DNA from: Thermomonas sp. XSG
Lineage (GTDB): Bacteria; Pseudomonadota; Gammaproteobacteria; Xanthomonadales; Xanthomonadaceae
Assembly: GCF_014678725.1 (NCBI RefSeq)
Contig: NZ_CP061497.1
Location: 2,186,001-2,250,000 of the forward strand
DNA length: 64,000 nucleotides
Reading direction: 5' to 3'
The notes beneath the pieces were generated by a model. It was given only the letters and a program-made list of their open reading frames with translations, ran no database searches and had not been told where the DNA came from. Of the stretch, positions 35,241 to 44,940 are shown one piece after another; the stretch's first letter is position 1, and the number at the start of each line of letters is the position of its first letter. The position numbers and the translations under genes are program-made.

Positions 35241-35345
35241 GGAAAACGCGCCCGCGCCGGACGCCATGCGCCAGCGCGTTGTCGATGGGATTGGAAGCCG
35301 ATTCTACCGGGTCGAACGTGGCGGCCCGCCGAGGACGGTGCGCGC

Positions 35346-35930
35346 TCAGCCGGCCGCCAGCGGCATCGGCGGCGGGGCGATCTTCGGTTTCGGAGGCGGA
35401 ATGTCCAGCACCACCCGCACCAGCCCGGGTTCGCCGGTGGGTTCCTGGCGGAAGCCCAGCGAGGTGGCCAGCGCCTGCATCGGCAGGTTGCTTTCCAGCA
35501 CGTCGCCGTACACCCGCCGCACCTTGCGGCCCTTGGCCCAGCGCACCAGCCGGCGCATCAGGTGGCGGCCCAACCCCATGCCGTTGACGTAGTGGCTGAC
35601 CAGGATGGCGAACTCGGCGTCGCTGCCGTTGTCGTCGATTGAGATGCGCGCCACCGCGCCGACCAGCGCCTCGCCCGGCGGCAGCGGCTCGGCGGCGACC
35701 AGGGCGAAGTCGCGGCGCGGATCCGGGCGGGTCAGCCGCTCGGCCTGCTGCGCACTCAGCTCTTTCATCGGATGCAGGAAGCGCTGGCGGATCTCGTCAG
35801 GCTCCAGCAGGGTGAACGCGGCCTGCATCGGCCCCGCGTCTTCCGGCCGGATCGGGCGGATCAGGATGTCGCGCCCATTGGCGAGGCGGACATGTTCGTG
35901 CCACGGGGGCATGCGGTTGCGGGCGGCCAT
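35346..35930 (-). CDS. GNAT family N-acetyltransferase
   Basis: 194 residues: GRDILIRPIRPEDAGPMQAAF opens the fold, the acetyl-CoA loop is near NGMGLGRHLMRRLVRWAKGR, and GLVRVVLDIPPPKPK ends the domain, with a Pro-rich C-terminal tail. The arrangement resembles the acetyltransferase module of protein-lysine acetyltransferases (Pat/YfiQ C-terminus), here free-standing. Substrate unknown. Confidence 0.82.
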   Translation of the reverse strand: MAARNRMPPWHEHVRLANGRDILIRPIRPEDAGPMQAAFTLLEPDEIRQRFLHPMKELSAQQAERLTRPDPRRDFALVAAEPLPPGEALVGAVARISIDDNGSDAEFAILVSHYVNGMGLGRHLMRRLVRWAKGRKVRRVYGDVLESNLPMQALATSLGFRQEPTGEPGLVRVVLDIPPPKPKIAPPPMPLAAG

Positions 35931-35988
35931 TCGGGCATCTTGGCGTGGACGACGTTAAAAAAATGAACGGCGCGTATCTGGCGGCGGT

Positions 35989-36930
35989 TCAGCCCGCTTT
36001 TGAACGCCCCGGGCCGCGCAGGCGGGTGTAGGCGTTGACGACCCCCAGCACCAGCGCGCCGGCCACCACGCCGACGGCGGCGTTGAACAGGTTTTCCCAC
36101 AGCCAGCCCGGCGGCAGCGCGTGCGCGGCCTGCGCCCAGTGGTGCAGCAGCGGGATGCCGTGCACCAGGATGCCGCCGCCCACCAGGAACATTGCCGCGG
36201 TGCCCGCCACCGACAGGAACCGCATCAGCTTCGGCGCGAATGCCAGCATCGCCCGGCCCAGCGCCGCGCTGGTGCGCCCGGCGCCGGCGCGATTCAGGCG
36301 CAGGCCCAGGTCATCCAGTTTGACGATGCCGCCGACCAGTCCGTAGACCCCGGCGGTCATGACCAGCGCGATCACCACCAGCACGCCCAGCTGCCTGAGG
36401 AACGGCTGGGTGGCCACGGTGCCAAGGGTGATCACGATGATCTCGGCGGACAGGATGAAGTCGGTGCGGATCGCGCCGCGGATCTTGTCGCGCTCGAAGG
36501 CGACCATGTCCATGGATTCGTCGGCCACCGCCTGCACCAGCATCTCGTGGTGTTCGGCCTCTTCGCCCCGGTGCAGGAATTTGTGCGCCAGCTTCTCCAC
36601 GCCTTCGTAGCAGAGATAGGCGCCGCCCAGCATCAGCAGCGGCAGGATCAGCGGGATGGCGATGCCGCGCGACTTCAGCCAGGCCTCCAGCGCCGCGATC
36701 GCCAGCGCTGCCGGCACCAGGATCGCCTTGTTGACCAGCGAGCCCTTTGCCACCGCCCACACCACCGGCAGCTCGCGCTCGGCGCGGATGCCTGTGACCT
36801 GCTGCGCGTTCAGCGCAAGGTCGTCGCCCAGCACGCCGGCGGTCTTCTTGGTGGCGACCTTGGCCATCACCGAGATGTCGTCGAGCAGGGTGGCGATGTC
36901 GTCGAAGAGGGCGAAGAAGCTGGAAGCCAT
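35989..36930 (-). CDS. DUF808 family membrane protein
   Basis: 313 residues starting MASSFFALFDDIATLLDDIS, the usual DUF808 (YedI-like) opening, with ATKKTAGVLGDDLALNAQQV next. Four to six transmembrane helices, among them ILVPAALAIAALEAWL and EIIVITLGTVATQPFL, and the charged family segment FERDKIRGAIRTDFILSAEI. Role unknown. The frame runs on far upstream through rlmJ on the wrong frame; the family start fixes 36930. Confidence 0.88.
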   Translation of the reverse strand: MASSFFALFDDIATLLDDISVMAKVATKKTAGVLGDDLALNAQQVTGIRAERELPVVWAVAKGSLVNKAILVPAALAIAALEAWLKSRGIAIPLILPLLMLGGAYLCYEGVEKLAHKFLHRGEEAEHHEMLVQAVADESMDMVAFERDKIRGAIRTDFILSAEIIVITLGTVATQPFLRQLGVLVVIALVMTAGVYGLVGGIVKLDDLGLRLNRAGAGRTSAALGRAMLAFAPKLMRFLSVAGTAAMFLVGGGILVHGIPLLHHWAQAAHALPPGWLWENLFNAAVGVVAGALVLGVVNAYTRLRGPGRSKAG

Positions 36931-37043
36931 GGGCCGACCGGGTTGAGGGGCAGGGCGAAAGTCTCGCACGCGCAAGCGAAAAGCGGAGTCAGGATGGCCC
37001 TTCCACGGGCGGGGAGGACCGTGCCGCCCCGCTGCTGCTTCCT

Positions 37044-37901
37044 TTATGCCGCTTCGCGCAGCCACTCCACCCGCGCGCTGGCGCCGGGTTCGCCGAGTGC
37101 CCGGCGCAGGGCGTCGAGGGTGGGGCGCATGGCGGCGTCGAATTGCCACGGTGCATTGAGGATCAGCATGCCGCTGCCGTTCATCCGCAGCGGCGAGTCG
37201 TCCGGGCGCACCAGTAGTTCCAGCAGCAGCGCGGACTTCGCCGGCAGCCTCGCGGCGGCGCGCCGGAACGGGTGCAATGCGCGGCCCTGCTTGATCGGAT
37301 ACCACAGCGCGAACATGCCCTGCGGCCAGCGCGCCAGGCCTTCGGCCAGAGCCGCCAGCGCGATGTCGAACTCGCCAAGCTGCGCCTCGAACGGGGGGTC
37401 GATCAGCACCAGCCCGCGGGCGAATTTCTGTGCGCCGTGCTTCGGCGGCAGCAGCGCCTTGAGCGCCGCGTAGCCGTCGCGGGCATGCACGGCGATGCGC
37501 GGATCGGCGGCGAAATGCTGCTTCAGCACTGCGGCTTCTTCCGGATGCAGTTCGCAGGCGGCGATGCGGTCGGCCTCGCGCAGCGCGTGCCCCAGCAACC
37601 AGGGCGAGCCCGGATAGGCCGCGCTGCCGTGCTGGGTGCGGCAGGCACGCACCGCCGCCAGGTAGCGCTGGATGGCAGGGTCGCGCGGCGCTTCGGCCTG
37701 CAGCCGGGCGATCCCGTCCTGCGCCTCGCCGGTGGCCTGCGCGGCCTCGCCGTCGAGCTTGTACAGCCCGCGGCCTGCGTGGGTATCGAGCGCGAAGCAG
37801 GGCGACGGCTTGGCGGTCAGGGCCTCGCACAGGGCCAGCAGCACGACGTGTTTGAGGACGTCGGCATGGTTGCCGGCATGGAAGGCGTGGCGATAGTTCA
37901 T
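37044..37901 (-). CDS. rlmJ: 23S rRNA (adenine-2030-N6)-methyltransferase RlmJ
   Basis: 285 residues beginning MNYRHAFHAGNHADVLKHVV, the RlmJ hallmark. SAM pocket residues include YPGSPWLLG and ELHPEEAAVL; motif IV is GLVLIDPPFEAQ, the N6-adenine signature DPPF. Methylates A2030 of 23S rRNA. The ATG at 37901 is chosen because the conserved MNYRH start is there; the upstream 11 codons overlap the creB promoter region. Confidence 0.94.
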   Translation of the reverse strand: MNYRHAFHAGNHADVLKHVVLLALCEALTAKPSPCFALDTHAGRGLYKLDGEAAQATGEAQDGIARLQAEAPRDPAIQRYLAAVRACRTQHGSAAYPGSPWLLGHALREADRIAACELHPEEAAVLKQHFAADPRIAVHARDGYAALKALLPPKHGAQKFARGLVLIDPPFEAQLGEFDIALAALAEGLARWPQGMFALWYPIKQGRALHPFRRAAARLPAKSALLLELLVRPDDSPLRMNGSGMLILNAPWQFDAAMRPTLDALRRALGEPGASARVEWLREAA

Positions 37902-37957
37902 GCGCGCATTGTCGCCCGACTTCACATTCGCCACGCAAACCGCTGTATCTGGCCGGT

Positions 37958-37963
37958 TACGAT
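37958..37963 (+). promoter_or_regulatory. -10-like TACGAT seven bases before creB start
   Basis: TACGAT ends six bases before the creB ATG (37970), so a transcript from it would begin at the start codon. No good -35 and no ribosome site. Same layout as pdxH and yqgE. Confidence 0.3.
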
Positions 37964-37969
37964 GCCGCC

Positions 37970-38641
37970 ATGCCCACCACGATCCTGTTGGCCGAAGACG
38001 AGGCCGCCATCGCCGAGACCGTGCTGTACGCGCTGCGCGCCGAAGGCTTCGCCGCCGAACACGTGCTGCTGGGCGGGCAGGTGTTGCCGCGGCTGGCGCG
38101 TGGCGGGGTCGACCTGGTCATCCTCGACGTCGGCCTGCCCGATGCCAGCGGCTTCGAGATCTGCCGCCGGCTGCGCGAACACCACGCGCTGCCGGTGATC
38201 TTCCTGACCGCGCGCAGCGACGAGATCGACCGCGTGCTGGGACTGGAGCTGGGCGCCGACGACTACATGGCCAAGCCCTTCTCGCCGCGCGAGCTGGTGG
38301 CGCGGGTGCGCGCGCGCCTGCGCCGACACGAAGGCGGGCAGGTGCGCCTGCGCGGCCGGTTCGAGATCGACAGCGAGGCCCACCGCATCCGCTACGCCGG
38401 CCACTGGCTGGAGCTGACCCGCTATGAGCACGCGCTGCTGGCCGAGCTGCTGCGCCGCCCCGGCGCCATCCTCGCCCGCGCGCAGCTGCTGGACCGGGTG
38501 TGGGCGGACGCGCTGGAATCCGGCGAGCGTACAGTCGATACCCACGTGAAGACCCTGCGCGCCAAGCTGCGCGCGCTGGACCCGGCGCGCGACCCGATCC
38601 GCACCCATCGCGGGCTGGGCTATTCCATCGAGGTGGACTGA
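37970..38641 (+). CDS. creB: Two-component response regulator CreB
   Basis: 223 residues: receiver domain with phospho-acceptor Asp53 (LVILDVGLPDASGFE), Thr and Lys switch residues (FLTARS, YMAKPF), then an OmpR-type winged helix with RYEHALLAELLRRPGAILA and RTVDTHVKTLRAKL. Followed by creC and creD, which identifies it as CreB. The CreBC system responds to growth conditions, carbon metabolism and, in pseudomonads and relatives, beta-lactam stress. Confidence 0.93.
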   Translation: MPTTILLAEDEAAIAETVLYALRAEGFAAEHVLLGGQVLPRLARGGVDLVILDVGLPDASGFEICRRLREHHALPVIFLTARSDEIDRVLGLELGADDYMAKPFSPRELVARVRARLRRHEGGQVRLRGRFEIDSEAHRIRYAGHWLELTRYEHALLAELLRRPGAILARAQLLDRVWADALESGERTVDTHVKTLRAKLRALDPARDPIRTHRGLGYSIEVD

Positions 38642-38647
38642 ACGCCG

Positions 38648-40078
38648 GTGAAGATCGCGCTGCGCGTGCTGCTGGGTTACTTCCTGATCGTCGCGCTGGC
38701 GGCGCTGCTGCTGGTCAACGTGTTCCTGCAGCAGGTCAAGCCCGGCGTGCGCCAGGCGATGGAGGACACCCTGGCCGACACCGCCAACGTGCTGGCGGAG
38801 CTGGCCAGCGACGACATGCTGGCTGGCCGCATCGCCGACGGCCGCTTCGCGATGCGGGTGCGGGCGATGACCGGGCGCGAGCTGGACGCCGAGATCTGGG
38901 GGCAGGCCAAGCGCCGCGCCAGCTACCGGGTGACCATCACCGACGCCCGCGGGATCGTGGTGTTCGATTCCGCCGGGCGCGAGGTGGGCCGCGACAACTC
39001 GCGCTGGAACGACGTTTACCGCACCCTGCGCGGGCAGTACGGCGCGCGCTCCACCCGCGAGGACCCGGACGACGAAGCCAGCACGGTGATGTACGTGGCC
39101 GCGCCGATCCGCGATGCGGCCGGCGGGATCGCCGGCGTGCTTACCGTGTCCAAGCCGAACCGCAGCATCCAGCCGTTCATCGAGCGCAGCCAGAACACCA
39201 TCCTGCGCTGGGGCTGGGTCTTGTTGGGCAGCGCGCTGCTGGTGGGCGGGCTGGCGGCGTGGTGGCTGTCGCGCCAGCTGGCTGCGCTGCGCCGTTATGC
39301 CGACGCGGTGGCGCGTGGGGAGCGGGGTACGCTTCCCGATGCTGCAGGTGAATTCGCCGACCTCGGCCGCGCGCTCGAAAGCATGCGCCGGCAGCTGGAA
39401 GGCAAGCAGTACGTCGAGCGCTACGTGCACGCGTTGACCCACGAACTGAAGAGCCCGCTGGCGGCGATCCGCGGCGCGGCCGAACTGCTGGAAGGGCCGC
39501 TGCCGGAGGCCGACCGCGCCCGCTTCGTCGCCAGCATCGATGCCCAAGGCCGGCGCATGGCGGCGATGGTGGACCGGCTGCTGGCGCTGGCCGCGCTGGA
39601 GCACCGCGAAGGCCTGGACGCGCCGCTGCCAGTGGACCTGGCCGCGCTGGCGGGCGATGCGCTCGACGACGCGGCAGCGCGCTCGCAGGCGCGCGGCGTG
39701 CAGGTGTGCCTGCAGGTGGACGAGCAACTGCCGGTGATCAGTGGCGATGTATTCCTGCTGCGGCAGCTGCTGGCCAACCTGGTCGACAACGCCATCGATT
39801 TTTCCCCGGCTGGCGGCGTGGTGGAGGTGCGCCTGCAGGCGCAGCCCGATGGCCTGCATATCGAGGTGGGCGATCGCGGTCCCGGTATCCCCGACTTCGC
39901 CTTGGAGCGGGTGTTCGAGCGCTTCTACTCGCTGCCGCGCCCGGACGGCGGCGCCCGCGGCAACGGCCTCGGCCTCAACTTCGTCGCCGAAATCGCCAAG
40001 CTGCACGGCGGCACGGTCAGCCTGGCCAATCGCGACGGCGGTGGTGCCGTCGCCGTGGTCGTGTTCCCCGTCTCCTAG
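38648..40078 (+). CDS. creC: Sensor histidine kinase CreC
   Basis: 476 residues, GTG start. N-terminal helix LLGYFLIVALAALLLVNVFL, a periplasmic CreC-type sensor region (ITDARGIVVFDSAGREVGRD), second helix WGWVLLGSALLVGGLAAWWL, HAMP-like linker, HisKA with His265 (HALTHELKSPLAAIRGA), and HATPase_c with N box NLVDNAIDFS and GNGLGLNFVAEI. Lies six bases after creB. Confidence 0.93.
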   Translation: MKIALRVLLGYFLIVALAALLLVNVFLQQVKPGVRQAMEDTLADTANVLAELASDDMLAGRIADGRFAMRVRAMTGRELDAEIWGQAKRRASYRVTITDARGIVVFDSAGREVGRDNSRWNDVYRTLRGQYGARSTREDPDDEASTVMYVAAPIRDAAGGIAGVLTVSKPNRSIQPFIERSQNTILRWGWVLLGSALLVGGLAAWWLSRQLAALRRYADAVARGERGTLPDAAGEFADLGRALESMRRQLEGKQYVERYVHALTHELKSPLAAIRGAAELLEGPLPEADRARFVASIDAQGRRMAAMVDRLLALAALEHREGLDAPLPVDLAALAGDALDDAAARSQARGVQVCLQVDEQLPVISGDVFLLRQLLANLVDNAIDFSPAGGVVEVRLQAQPDGLHIEVGDRGPGIPDFALERVFERFYSLPRPDGGARGNGLGLNFVAEIAKLHGGTVSLANRDGGGAVAVVVFPVS

Positions 40079-40165
40079 GCGCGCTTCACGCCCGCCTCAT
40101 CGGCGCGCCATCGTCGCCTCGAACCGCCGCACCAGGCTGTCGCCATCTTCCGATGGAGCAAGACG

Positions 40166-41536
40166 ATGCGACTGGCATTCAAGGCCGGGATGGTGGTGCT
40201 GCTGACCCTCGCCATCCTCATCCCGCTGCAGCTGATCCGCGGCACCATCCACGAGCGTCAGGTCTACCGCGAGCAGGCGGTGCGCGACATCGGCGCCAGC
40301 TTCGGCGCGCGCCAGACCATTGCCGGGCCGGTGCTGGTGGTGCCCTACGAGGAGCGCGTGGTCGAGGTGACCAGCGACGAGAATGGCAACGAGCGCCGCA
40401 GCCTGCGGCGCAGGAGCGGGCAGTGGACCTTCTTCCCCGCCAGCCTGTCGGTCGACGGCGAACTCAAGCCGGACGTGCGCCGGCGCGGCCTGCACGAGGT
40501 GCGCGTGTACCAGTGGGACGGCCAGGCGCTGGCGCGCTTCGATGCAGTGGTGCCGGCCGAGGCCGAGGGCGTGCAGCGCCGCATCGGCCAGCCGTGGCTG
40601 AGCCTGGGGATCGCCGATGTCGGCGGACTGCACGGCACGCCGCGGATCAGCGTGGATGGCGCGGTGGTGGCGGTGGCGCAGGGCCTCGGCCATGCCGACG
40701 GTCCCGGTGTGCATGCGCGGTTGCCGGCCCCAGCGGCGGGCAGCCGGCTGCGGCTGTCGGTACGCGCGGACCTGTCGCTGCGCGGCACCGAATCGTTCGC
40801 CATGCTGCCGCTGGGCGAGGCCAACGACCTTCGCCTGCGTTCGCGCTGGCGCAGCCCGAAATTCGAGGGACGCTCGCCCCAGCACGACATCGATGCGCGC
40901 GGCTTCCGCGCGCGCTGGCAGATCGCAGCGGTGGCGAGCAATGCGCAGCGGCGCTACCTGCAGTCGCCGGTGCTGGCGCCGGAACCGGGCGACGGCGGCG
41001 CGCGCCCGGCGCTGGCTGGTGTGATGCCGTGGGCGCCGACGGGTGATGCGGTCAGCGTGGCGCTGATCGACCCGGTCAACCCGTACCTGCAGGCCGACCG
41101 GGCCAGCAAATACGGCCTGCTGTTCGTGCTGCTGACCTTCGTCGGCTTCTTCATGTTCGAGCTGATCAAGCGGGTGCGCGTGCATCCCATCCAGTACCTG
41201 CTGGTGGGCATGGCCATCGCGATCTTCTTCCTGCTGCTGCTGAGCCTGAGCGAGCATCTGGACTTCGGCCTGTCCTACCTGCTGGCGGCCGCCGCCTGCG
41301 TCGGGCTGATCGGCTTCTACCTGTCGGCGGTGCTGCGCAGTCGCGCACGCGGGCTGGGTTTCGCGGTGATGCTGGGCGCGCTGTACGCGGCCCTGTACGG
41401 GCTGCTGCTGTCGGAAGACAACGCGCTGGCACTGGGCGCGGGGCTGCTGTTCGCGATCCTGGCGGCGATCATGGTGGCGACCCGGCGGGTGGACTGGTAC
41501 CAGCTGTCCGGCCGCGAGGAGGGCGGGTTGCGCTGA
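40166..41536 (+). CDS. creD: Inner membrane protein CreD
   Basis: 456 residues: an N-terminal helix (GMVVLLTLAILIPLQLI), a large periplasmic domain with RQTIAGPVLVVPYEERVVE and WTFFPASLSVDGEL, then five or six C-terminal helices beginning near KYGLLFVLLTFVGFFMFELI. CreD is the main target of CreBC in several gammaproteobacteria and affects envelope integrity. Separated from creC by 87 bases, in the usual creBCD order. Confidence 0.94.
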   Translation: MRLAFKAGMVVLLTLAILIPLQLIRGTIHERQVYREQAVRDIGASFGARQTIAGPVLVVPYEERVVEVTSDENGNERRSLRRRSGQWTFFPASLSVDGELKPDVRRRGLHEVRVYQWDGQALARFDAVVPAEAEGVQRRIGQPWLSLGIADVGGLHGTPRISVDGAVVAVAQGLGHADGPGVHARLPAPAAGSRLRLSVRADLSLRGTESFAMLPLGEANDLRLRSRWRSPKFEGRSPQHDIDARGFRARWQIAAVASNAQRRYLQSPVLAPEPGDGGARPALAGVMPWAPTGDAVSVALIDPVNPYLQADRASKYGLLFVLLTFVGFFMFELIKRVRVHPIQYLLVGMAIAIFFLLLLSLSEHLDFGLSYLLAAAACVGLIGFYLSAVLRSRARGLGFAVMLGALYAALYGLLLSEDNALALGAGLLFAILAAIMVATRRVDWYQLSGREEGGLR

Positions 41537-41550
41537 GCACGGACGTGGCT

Positions 41551-41583
41551 GTGGCGGGGCGCTCTTAACGTGCGCCCCGTCAC
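41551..41583. terminator. Hairpin between creD and the M28 peptidase gene
   Basis: GTGGCGGGGCGC (41551-41562) pairs with GCGCCCCGTCAC (41572-41583), eleven Watson-Crick pairs and one G-T, around a 9-base loop. No T-run follows, so it is at best a rho-assisted end of the creBCD transcript. Confidence 0.35.
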
Positions 41584-41669
41584 GGTGCCGGCGGCGGGCA
41601 TGACCAAAGGCCCGGGTGCTGGTGCCGGGGGGCTGGCTAGACTCGGGTCTTTGCCGCAGTTCCCCGGGG

Positions 41670-43268
41670 ATGACGATGAAGCGATTGATGTTGACGGCCG
41701 CCTTGCTGGTGGCCGGGTTGGGCTGCGCGCAGGCGCAGGAAAAAGTGGACCTGGACGTGACCTCGCAGATCCGCCAGGAAGCCTTCCAGCGTTCGCAGGT
41801 GATGGCGACCCTGAACCACCTGACCGATGTGATCGGGCCGCGCCTGACCAATTCGCCGTCGATGGCGAAGGCCAACCAGTGGACGCGCTCGCAGTTCACC
41901 GAGTGGGGCCTGGCGAACGTGCACGACGAGGCGGTGGAGGACATCGGCCGCGGCTGGGTGTTCACCGATGCGAGCATGGAGATGCTGTCCCCGCGCGCGA
42001 TGCCGCTGCACGCGCTGCCCAAGGCGTGGACGCCCGGCACCAACGGCGCGGTCGAAGGCGAGGCGATCTTCGCCAAGATCGAGTCCAAGGCCGACCTGGA
42101 GAAGTGGAAGGGCAAGCTGAAGGGCAAGATCGTCTTCACCGACGCATTGCGCCCGTACAAGCCGAACGAGAAGTCGGACTTCAGCCGCCACGACCACGAC
42201 AGCCTGGAAGAACTGCTGTCCTACCCGCTGCCGCAGGAGCGCAACAGCGATCCGGAAATGATGGCGCGTTTCCGCGCGCGCATGGAACTGGCACCGCTGA
42301 TCAACCAGTACCTGATCGACGAGGGCGTGGCCGCCACGGTGTCGATCAGCAGCTGGAACGACGGCATCGTCCGCGTCATGGGCGGCGGCTCGCGCAAGGC
42401 CGGCGAGTCGGTCGGCGTGCCGGCGCTGGTGATGATGGCCGAGCACTACAACACGGTGATGCGCGCGCTGGAGCGCAAGGAAGCGGTGAAGCTGCGCCTC
42501 AATGTGGACGCGCGTTTCACTGACGAGGCCAACCAGCCGGGCTACAACACCATCGCGGAAATCCCCGGCACCGGCCCGCAGAAGAACGAAGTGGTGATGC
42601 TGGGTGCGCACCTGGATTCCTGGCACACCGGCTCGGGCGCCAACGACAACGGCGCCGGCGTGGCGGTGATGATGGAGGCCATGCGCATCCTCAAGGCGGT
42701 CGGCGCCAAGCCCAACCGCACCATCCGCGTCGCCCTGTGGACCGGCGAGGAGCAGGGCCTGATCGGCTCGCAGTCGTACGTGGGCAAGCACTTCGGCAAG
42801 TTCGAGGAGCCGAAGGATCCGGCCGAGAAGGCGCTGCCGGCGTTCTTCCGCCAGAGCAAGGGCAAGCTGATCCGCACCGCCGACCACGGCAGGATCTCCG
42901 CCTACTTCAACCTCGACAACGGCAGCGGCAAGATCCGCGGCATCTACGCGCAGGAAAACCTCGCCGTGGCGCCGATCTTCGAGGAATGGCTGAAGCCGTG
43001 GAACGACGTGGGCGCCACCATCGTCACCCAGCGCAACACCGGCAGCACCGACCACGTCAGCTTCGACGCGGTGGGCATCCCCGGCTTCCAGTTCGTGCAG
43101 GACCAGCTGGACTACTTCAGCCACGTCCACCACACCCATCTGGACGTGCAGGACCACGCGGTGGCCAACGACCTGAAGCAGGCCTCGGCGATCGTCGCTT
43201 CGTTCGTCTATAACACCGCGATGCGCCCGGGCAAGCTGCCGCGCAAGGCGTTCGTGGAAACGAAGTAA
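41670..43268 (+). CDS. M28-family exported aminopeptidase
   Basis: 532 residues with a signal peptide (LMLTAALLVAGLGCAQAQ). A protease-associated-like domain is inserted (GAVEGEAIFAKIES onward), then the zinc peptidase core: VVMLGAHLDSWHTGSGANDN (first His and bridging Asp), VALWTGEEQGLIGS (catalytic Glu pair), YFNLDNGSGKIRG, and the last His in HVHHTHLDVQ. Likely periplasmic or secreted, releasing N-terminal amino acids from peptides. Start MTMKRL at 41670; MKRL two codons later is possible. Confidence 0.9.
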   Translation: MTMKRLMLTAALLVAGLGCAQAQEKVDLDVTSQIRQEAFQRSQVMATLNHLTDVIGPRLTNSPSMAKANQWTRSQFTEWGLANVHDEAVEDIGRGWVFTDASMEMLSPRAMPLHALPKAWTPGTNGAVEGEAIFAKIESKADLEKWKGKLKGKIVFTDALRPYKPNEKSDFSRHDHDSLEELLSYPLPQERNSDPEMMARFRARMELAPLINQYLIDEGVAATVSISSWNDGIVRVMGGGSRKAGESVGVPALVMMAEHYNTVMRALERKEAVKLRLNVDARFTDEANQPGYNTIAEIPGTGPQKNEVVMLGAHLDSWHTGSGANDNGAGVAVMMEAMRILKAVGAKPNRTIRVALWTGEEQGLIGSQSYVGKHFGKFEEPKDPAEKALPAFFRQSKGKLIRTADHGRISAYFNLDNGSGKIRGIYAQENLAVAPIFEEWLKPWNDVGATIVTQRNTGSTDHVSFDAVGIPGFQFVQDQLDYFSHVHHTHLDVQDHAVANDLKQASAIVASFVYNTAMRPGKLPRKAFVETK

Positions 43269-43291
43269 GCGGTTCCCGCGAGGGAATGCGA

Positions 43292-43322
43292 AGGGCCGGC
43301 CATGTGCCGGCCCTTTGTTTTT
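43292..43322 (+). terminator. Intrinsic terminator after the M28 peptidase gene
   Basis: AGGGCCGGC (43292-43300) and GCCGGCCCT (43306-43314) form a 9-bp stem with a 5-base loop, followed by TTGTTTTT. A convincing rho-independent terminator 23 bases after the stop codon. Confidence 0.85.
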
Positions 43323-43357
43323 GTGCCTGCGCCAGCGCAGCGGCGCACGGCCGTGGC

Positions 43358-44887
43358 TCAGTCGAGCGCGAGCTTCAGGTTGATGCCCAGCCCCAGCATG
43401 TCCTCGGGTTCCGCTTCCAGGTCGGCCCGCAGCAGCGGGCGGCCCAGCAGCCAGCGCCGGTCCAACTGCAGCAGCAGGCGGTCGCCGTCGGCCTGCAGCT
43501 GCAGGCCCTGCGGCTGCTCGCTGCCGCGCGAGCGGTGCAGCAGCACCGCCAGCCGCAGCAGCGCGGCGGTGCGGCGCGCGTTGGCGAGCAGCCGGTCGGG
43601 AATCATCTCGAACGCCGACTTGGGCACGTTGCGCCGGTGCGTGCGCACCAGCGCGGCGAGGAAGCGCTGTCCCTGCTGCGAGAACCCGGCGATGTCGGAG
43701 TTCTGCAGCACGTAGGCGCCGTGGGTGTGGTAGCCGCTGTGGGCGATCGCCAGCCCGAGTTCATGCAGGCGGGCGGCGCGGGCGAGCATCGCGCGGTCGT
43801 CGGCGCTCAGCCCCCAGTCGCCCGCCACCTGTTCGAACAGGCCCAGCGCGGTGGCCTCCACCCGCATCGCCTGGGTGGTATCCACGCCGTAGCGCTGCAT
43901 CAGCGCGGCCACGGACACGTCGCGCGGGTCGTCGGCACCGCCGCGTCCCAGCAGGTCGTAAAGCACGCCTTCGCGCAGCGCGGCCTTGCTCACTTGCAGC
44001 CGTTCCAGCCGCAGCGCGGCAAACACCGCCTCCAGCACCAGCACGCCGCCGGCGATCACCGGGCGGCGGTCGTCGGACAGGCCGGGCAGGTCGATGTCCT
44101 CGATCCTGCCGGCCTGCAGGATGCGGTCGCGGATCTGCACCAGCGCGTCAGAGGTGATCGCGCCCTTGGTCAGCTTCATCGCCGCGCAGATGCCACCGAT
44201 CGCCTTGTGGGTGCCGGAGGTGCCGATGGCTTCGTCCCAGCCCAGCCGGCGATAGGGCGCGGCGAACTGCTGCAGCTGCGCCGACACTTCCGTGAACGCC
44301 GCGTTCCAGCGCTTGCGGGTGAGTTTGTTGCCTTCGAAGAAGCGGCGCGTGCTGGCCACGCAGCCGACCTGCAGGCTCTCGCGCTCCAGCGGGGTGAAGC
44401 CCTCGCCGATGATGCATTCGGTGGAGCCGCCGCCGATGTCGATGACCAGCCGCTTCTGGCCTTCCTGCGGCGGCTGCTCGTGGGCCACGCCGAGATAGAC
44501 CAGGCGTGCTTCCTCGCGGCCGGAGATCACGTCGATGGCATGGCCCAACGCCGCCTCGGCAGGAGACAGGAACGATTCCGGCGCGCGCAGCTGGCGCACG
44601 GTATGGGTGGCCACCGCGCGCACCTGCCGCGGCGGGATTTCGGCGATGCGCTGGCCGAACCGCGCCAGGCAGGCCAGCGCGCGGTCGCGCACCTCCGGCG
44701 ACAGCCCGCCCAGCGCGTTCAGGCCTTCGCCCATGCGCACGGTCTCGCGCAGGCGGTCGACCACCCGCAGCTGGCCCAGCACGCGCTGCGCCACCACGAT
44801 ATGGAAGCTGTTGGACCCGAGGTCCACCGCTGCCACCAGGTCGCCGTCGCGCAGCGGGGCGGGGGCGCGTGGCGGAAGCGGGCTCAT
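43358..44887 (-). CDS. ppx: Exopolyphosphatase
   Basis: 509 residues of the Ppx/GppA family (ASKHA fold): DLVAAVDLGSNSFHIVVAQ, LVIDIGGGSTECIIGEG, GTSGTHKAIGG, and a C-terminal HD-like part (RAARLHELGLAIAHSGYHTH). Degrades polyphosphate from the ends. It lies 53 bases downstream of ppk, so synthesis and breakdown of polyphosphate are encoded together. An alternative ATG at 44920 would add 11 residues; neither has a ribosome site. Confidence 0.94.
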   Translation of the reverse strand: MSPLPPRAPAPLRDGDLVAAVDLGSNSFHIVVAQRVLGQLRVVDRLRETVRMGEGLNALGGLSPEVRDRALACLARFGQRIAEIPPRQVRAVATHTVRQLRAPESFLSPAEAALGHAIDVISGREEARLVYLGVAHEQPPQEGQKRLVIDIGGGSTECIIGEGFTPLERESLQVGCVASTRRFFEGNKLTRKRWNAAFTEVSAQLQQFAAPYRRLGWDEAIGTSGTHKAIGGICAAMKLTKGAITSDALVQIRDRILQAGRIEDIDLPGLSDDRRPVIAGGVLVLEAVFAALRLERLQVSKAALREGVLYDLLGRGGADDPRDVSVAALMQRYGVDTTQAMRVEATALGLFEQVAGDWGLSADDRAMLARAARLHELGLAIAHSGYHTHGAYVLQNSDIAGFSQQGQRFLAALVRTHRRNVPKSAFEMIPDRLLANARRTAALLRLAVLLHRSRGSEQPQGLQLQADGDRLLLQLDRRWLLGRPLLRADLEAEPEDMLGLGINLKLALD

Positions 44888-44940
44888 GCGGTAGGAAGGG
44901 TAGGATGGCGCATGTGTCATTATCGCCTGCGTGGCCGCCG

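Noticed and set aside
33060..35642. An 860-codon plus-strand frame
   Set aside because: Antisense to mfd and the GNAT gene, with no recognisable domain.
40097..42160. A 687-codon minus-strand frame
   Set aside because: Antisense to creD and the M28 peptidase gene, both well supported.
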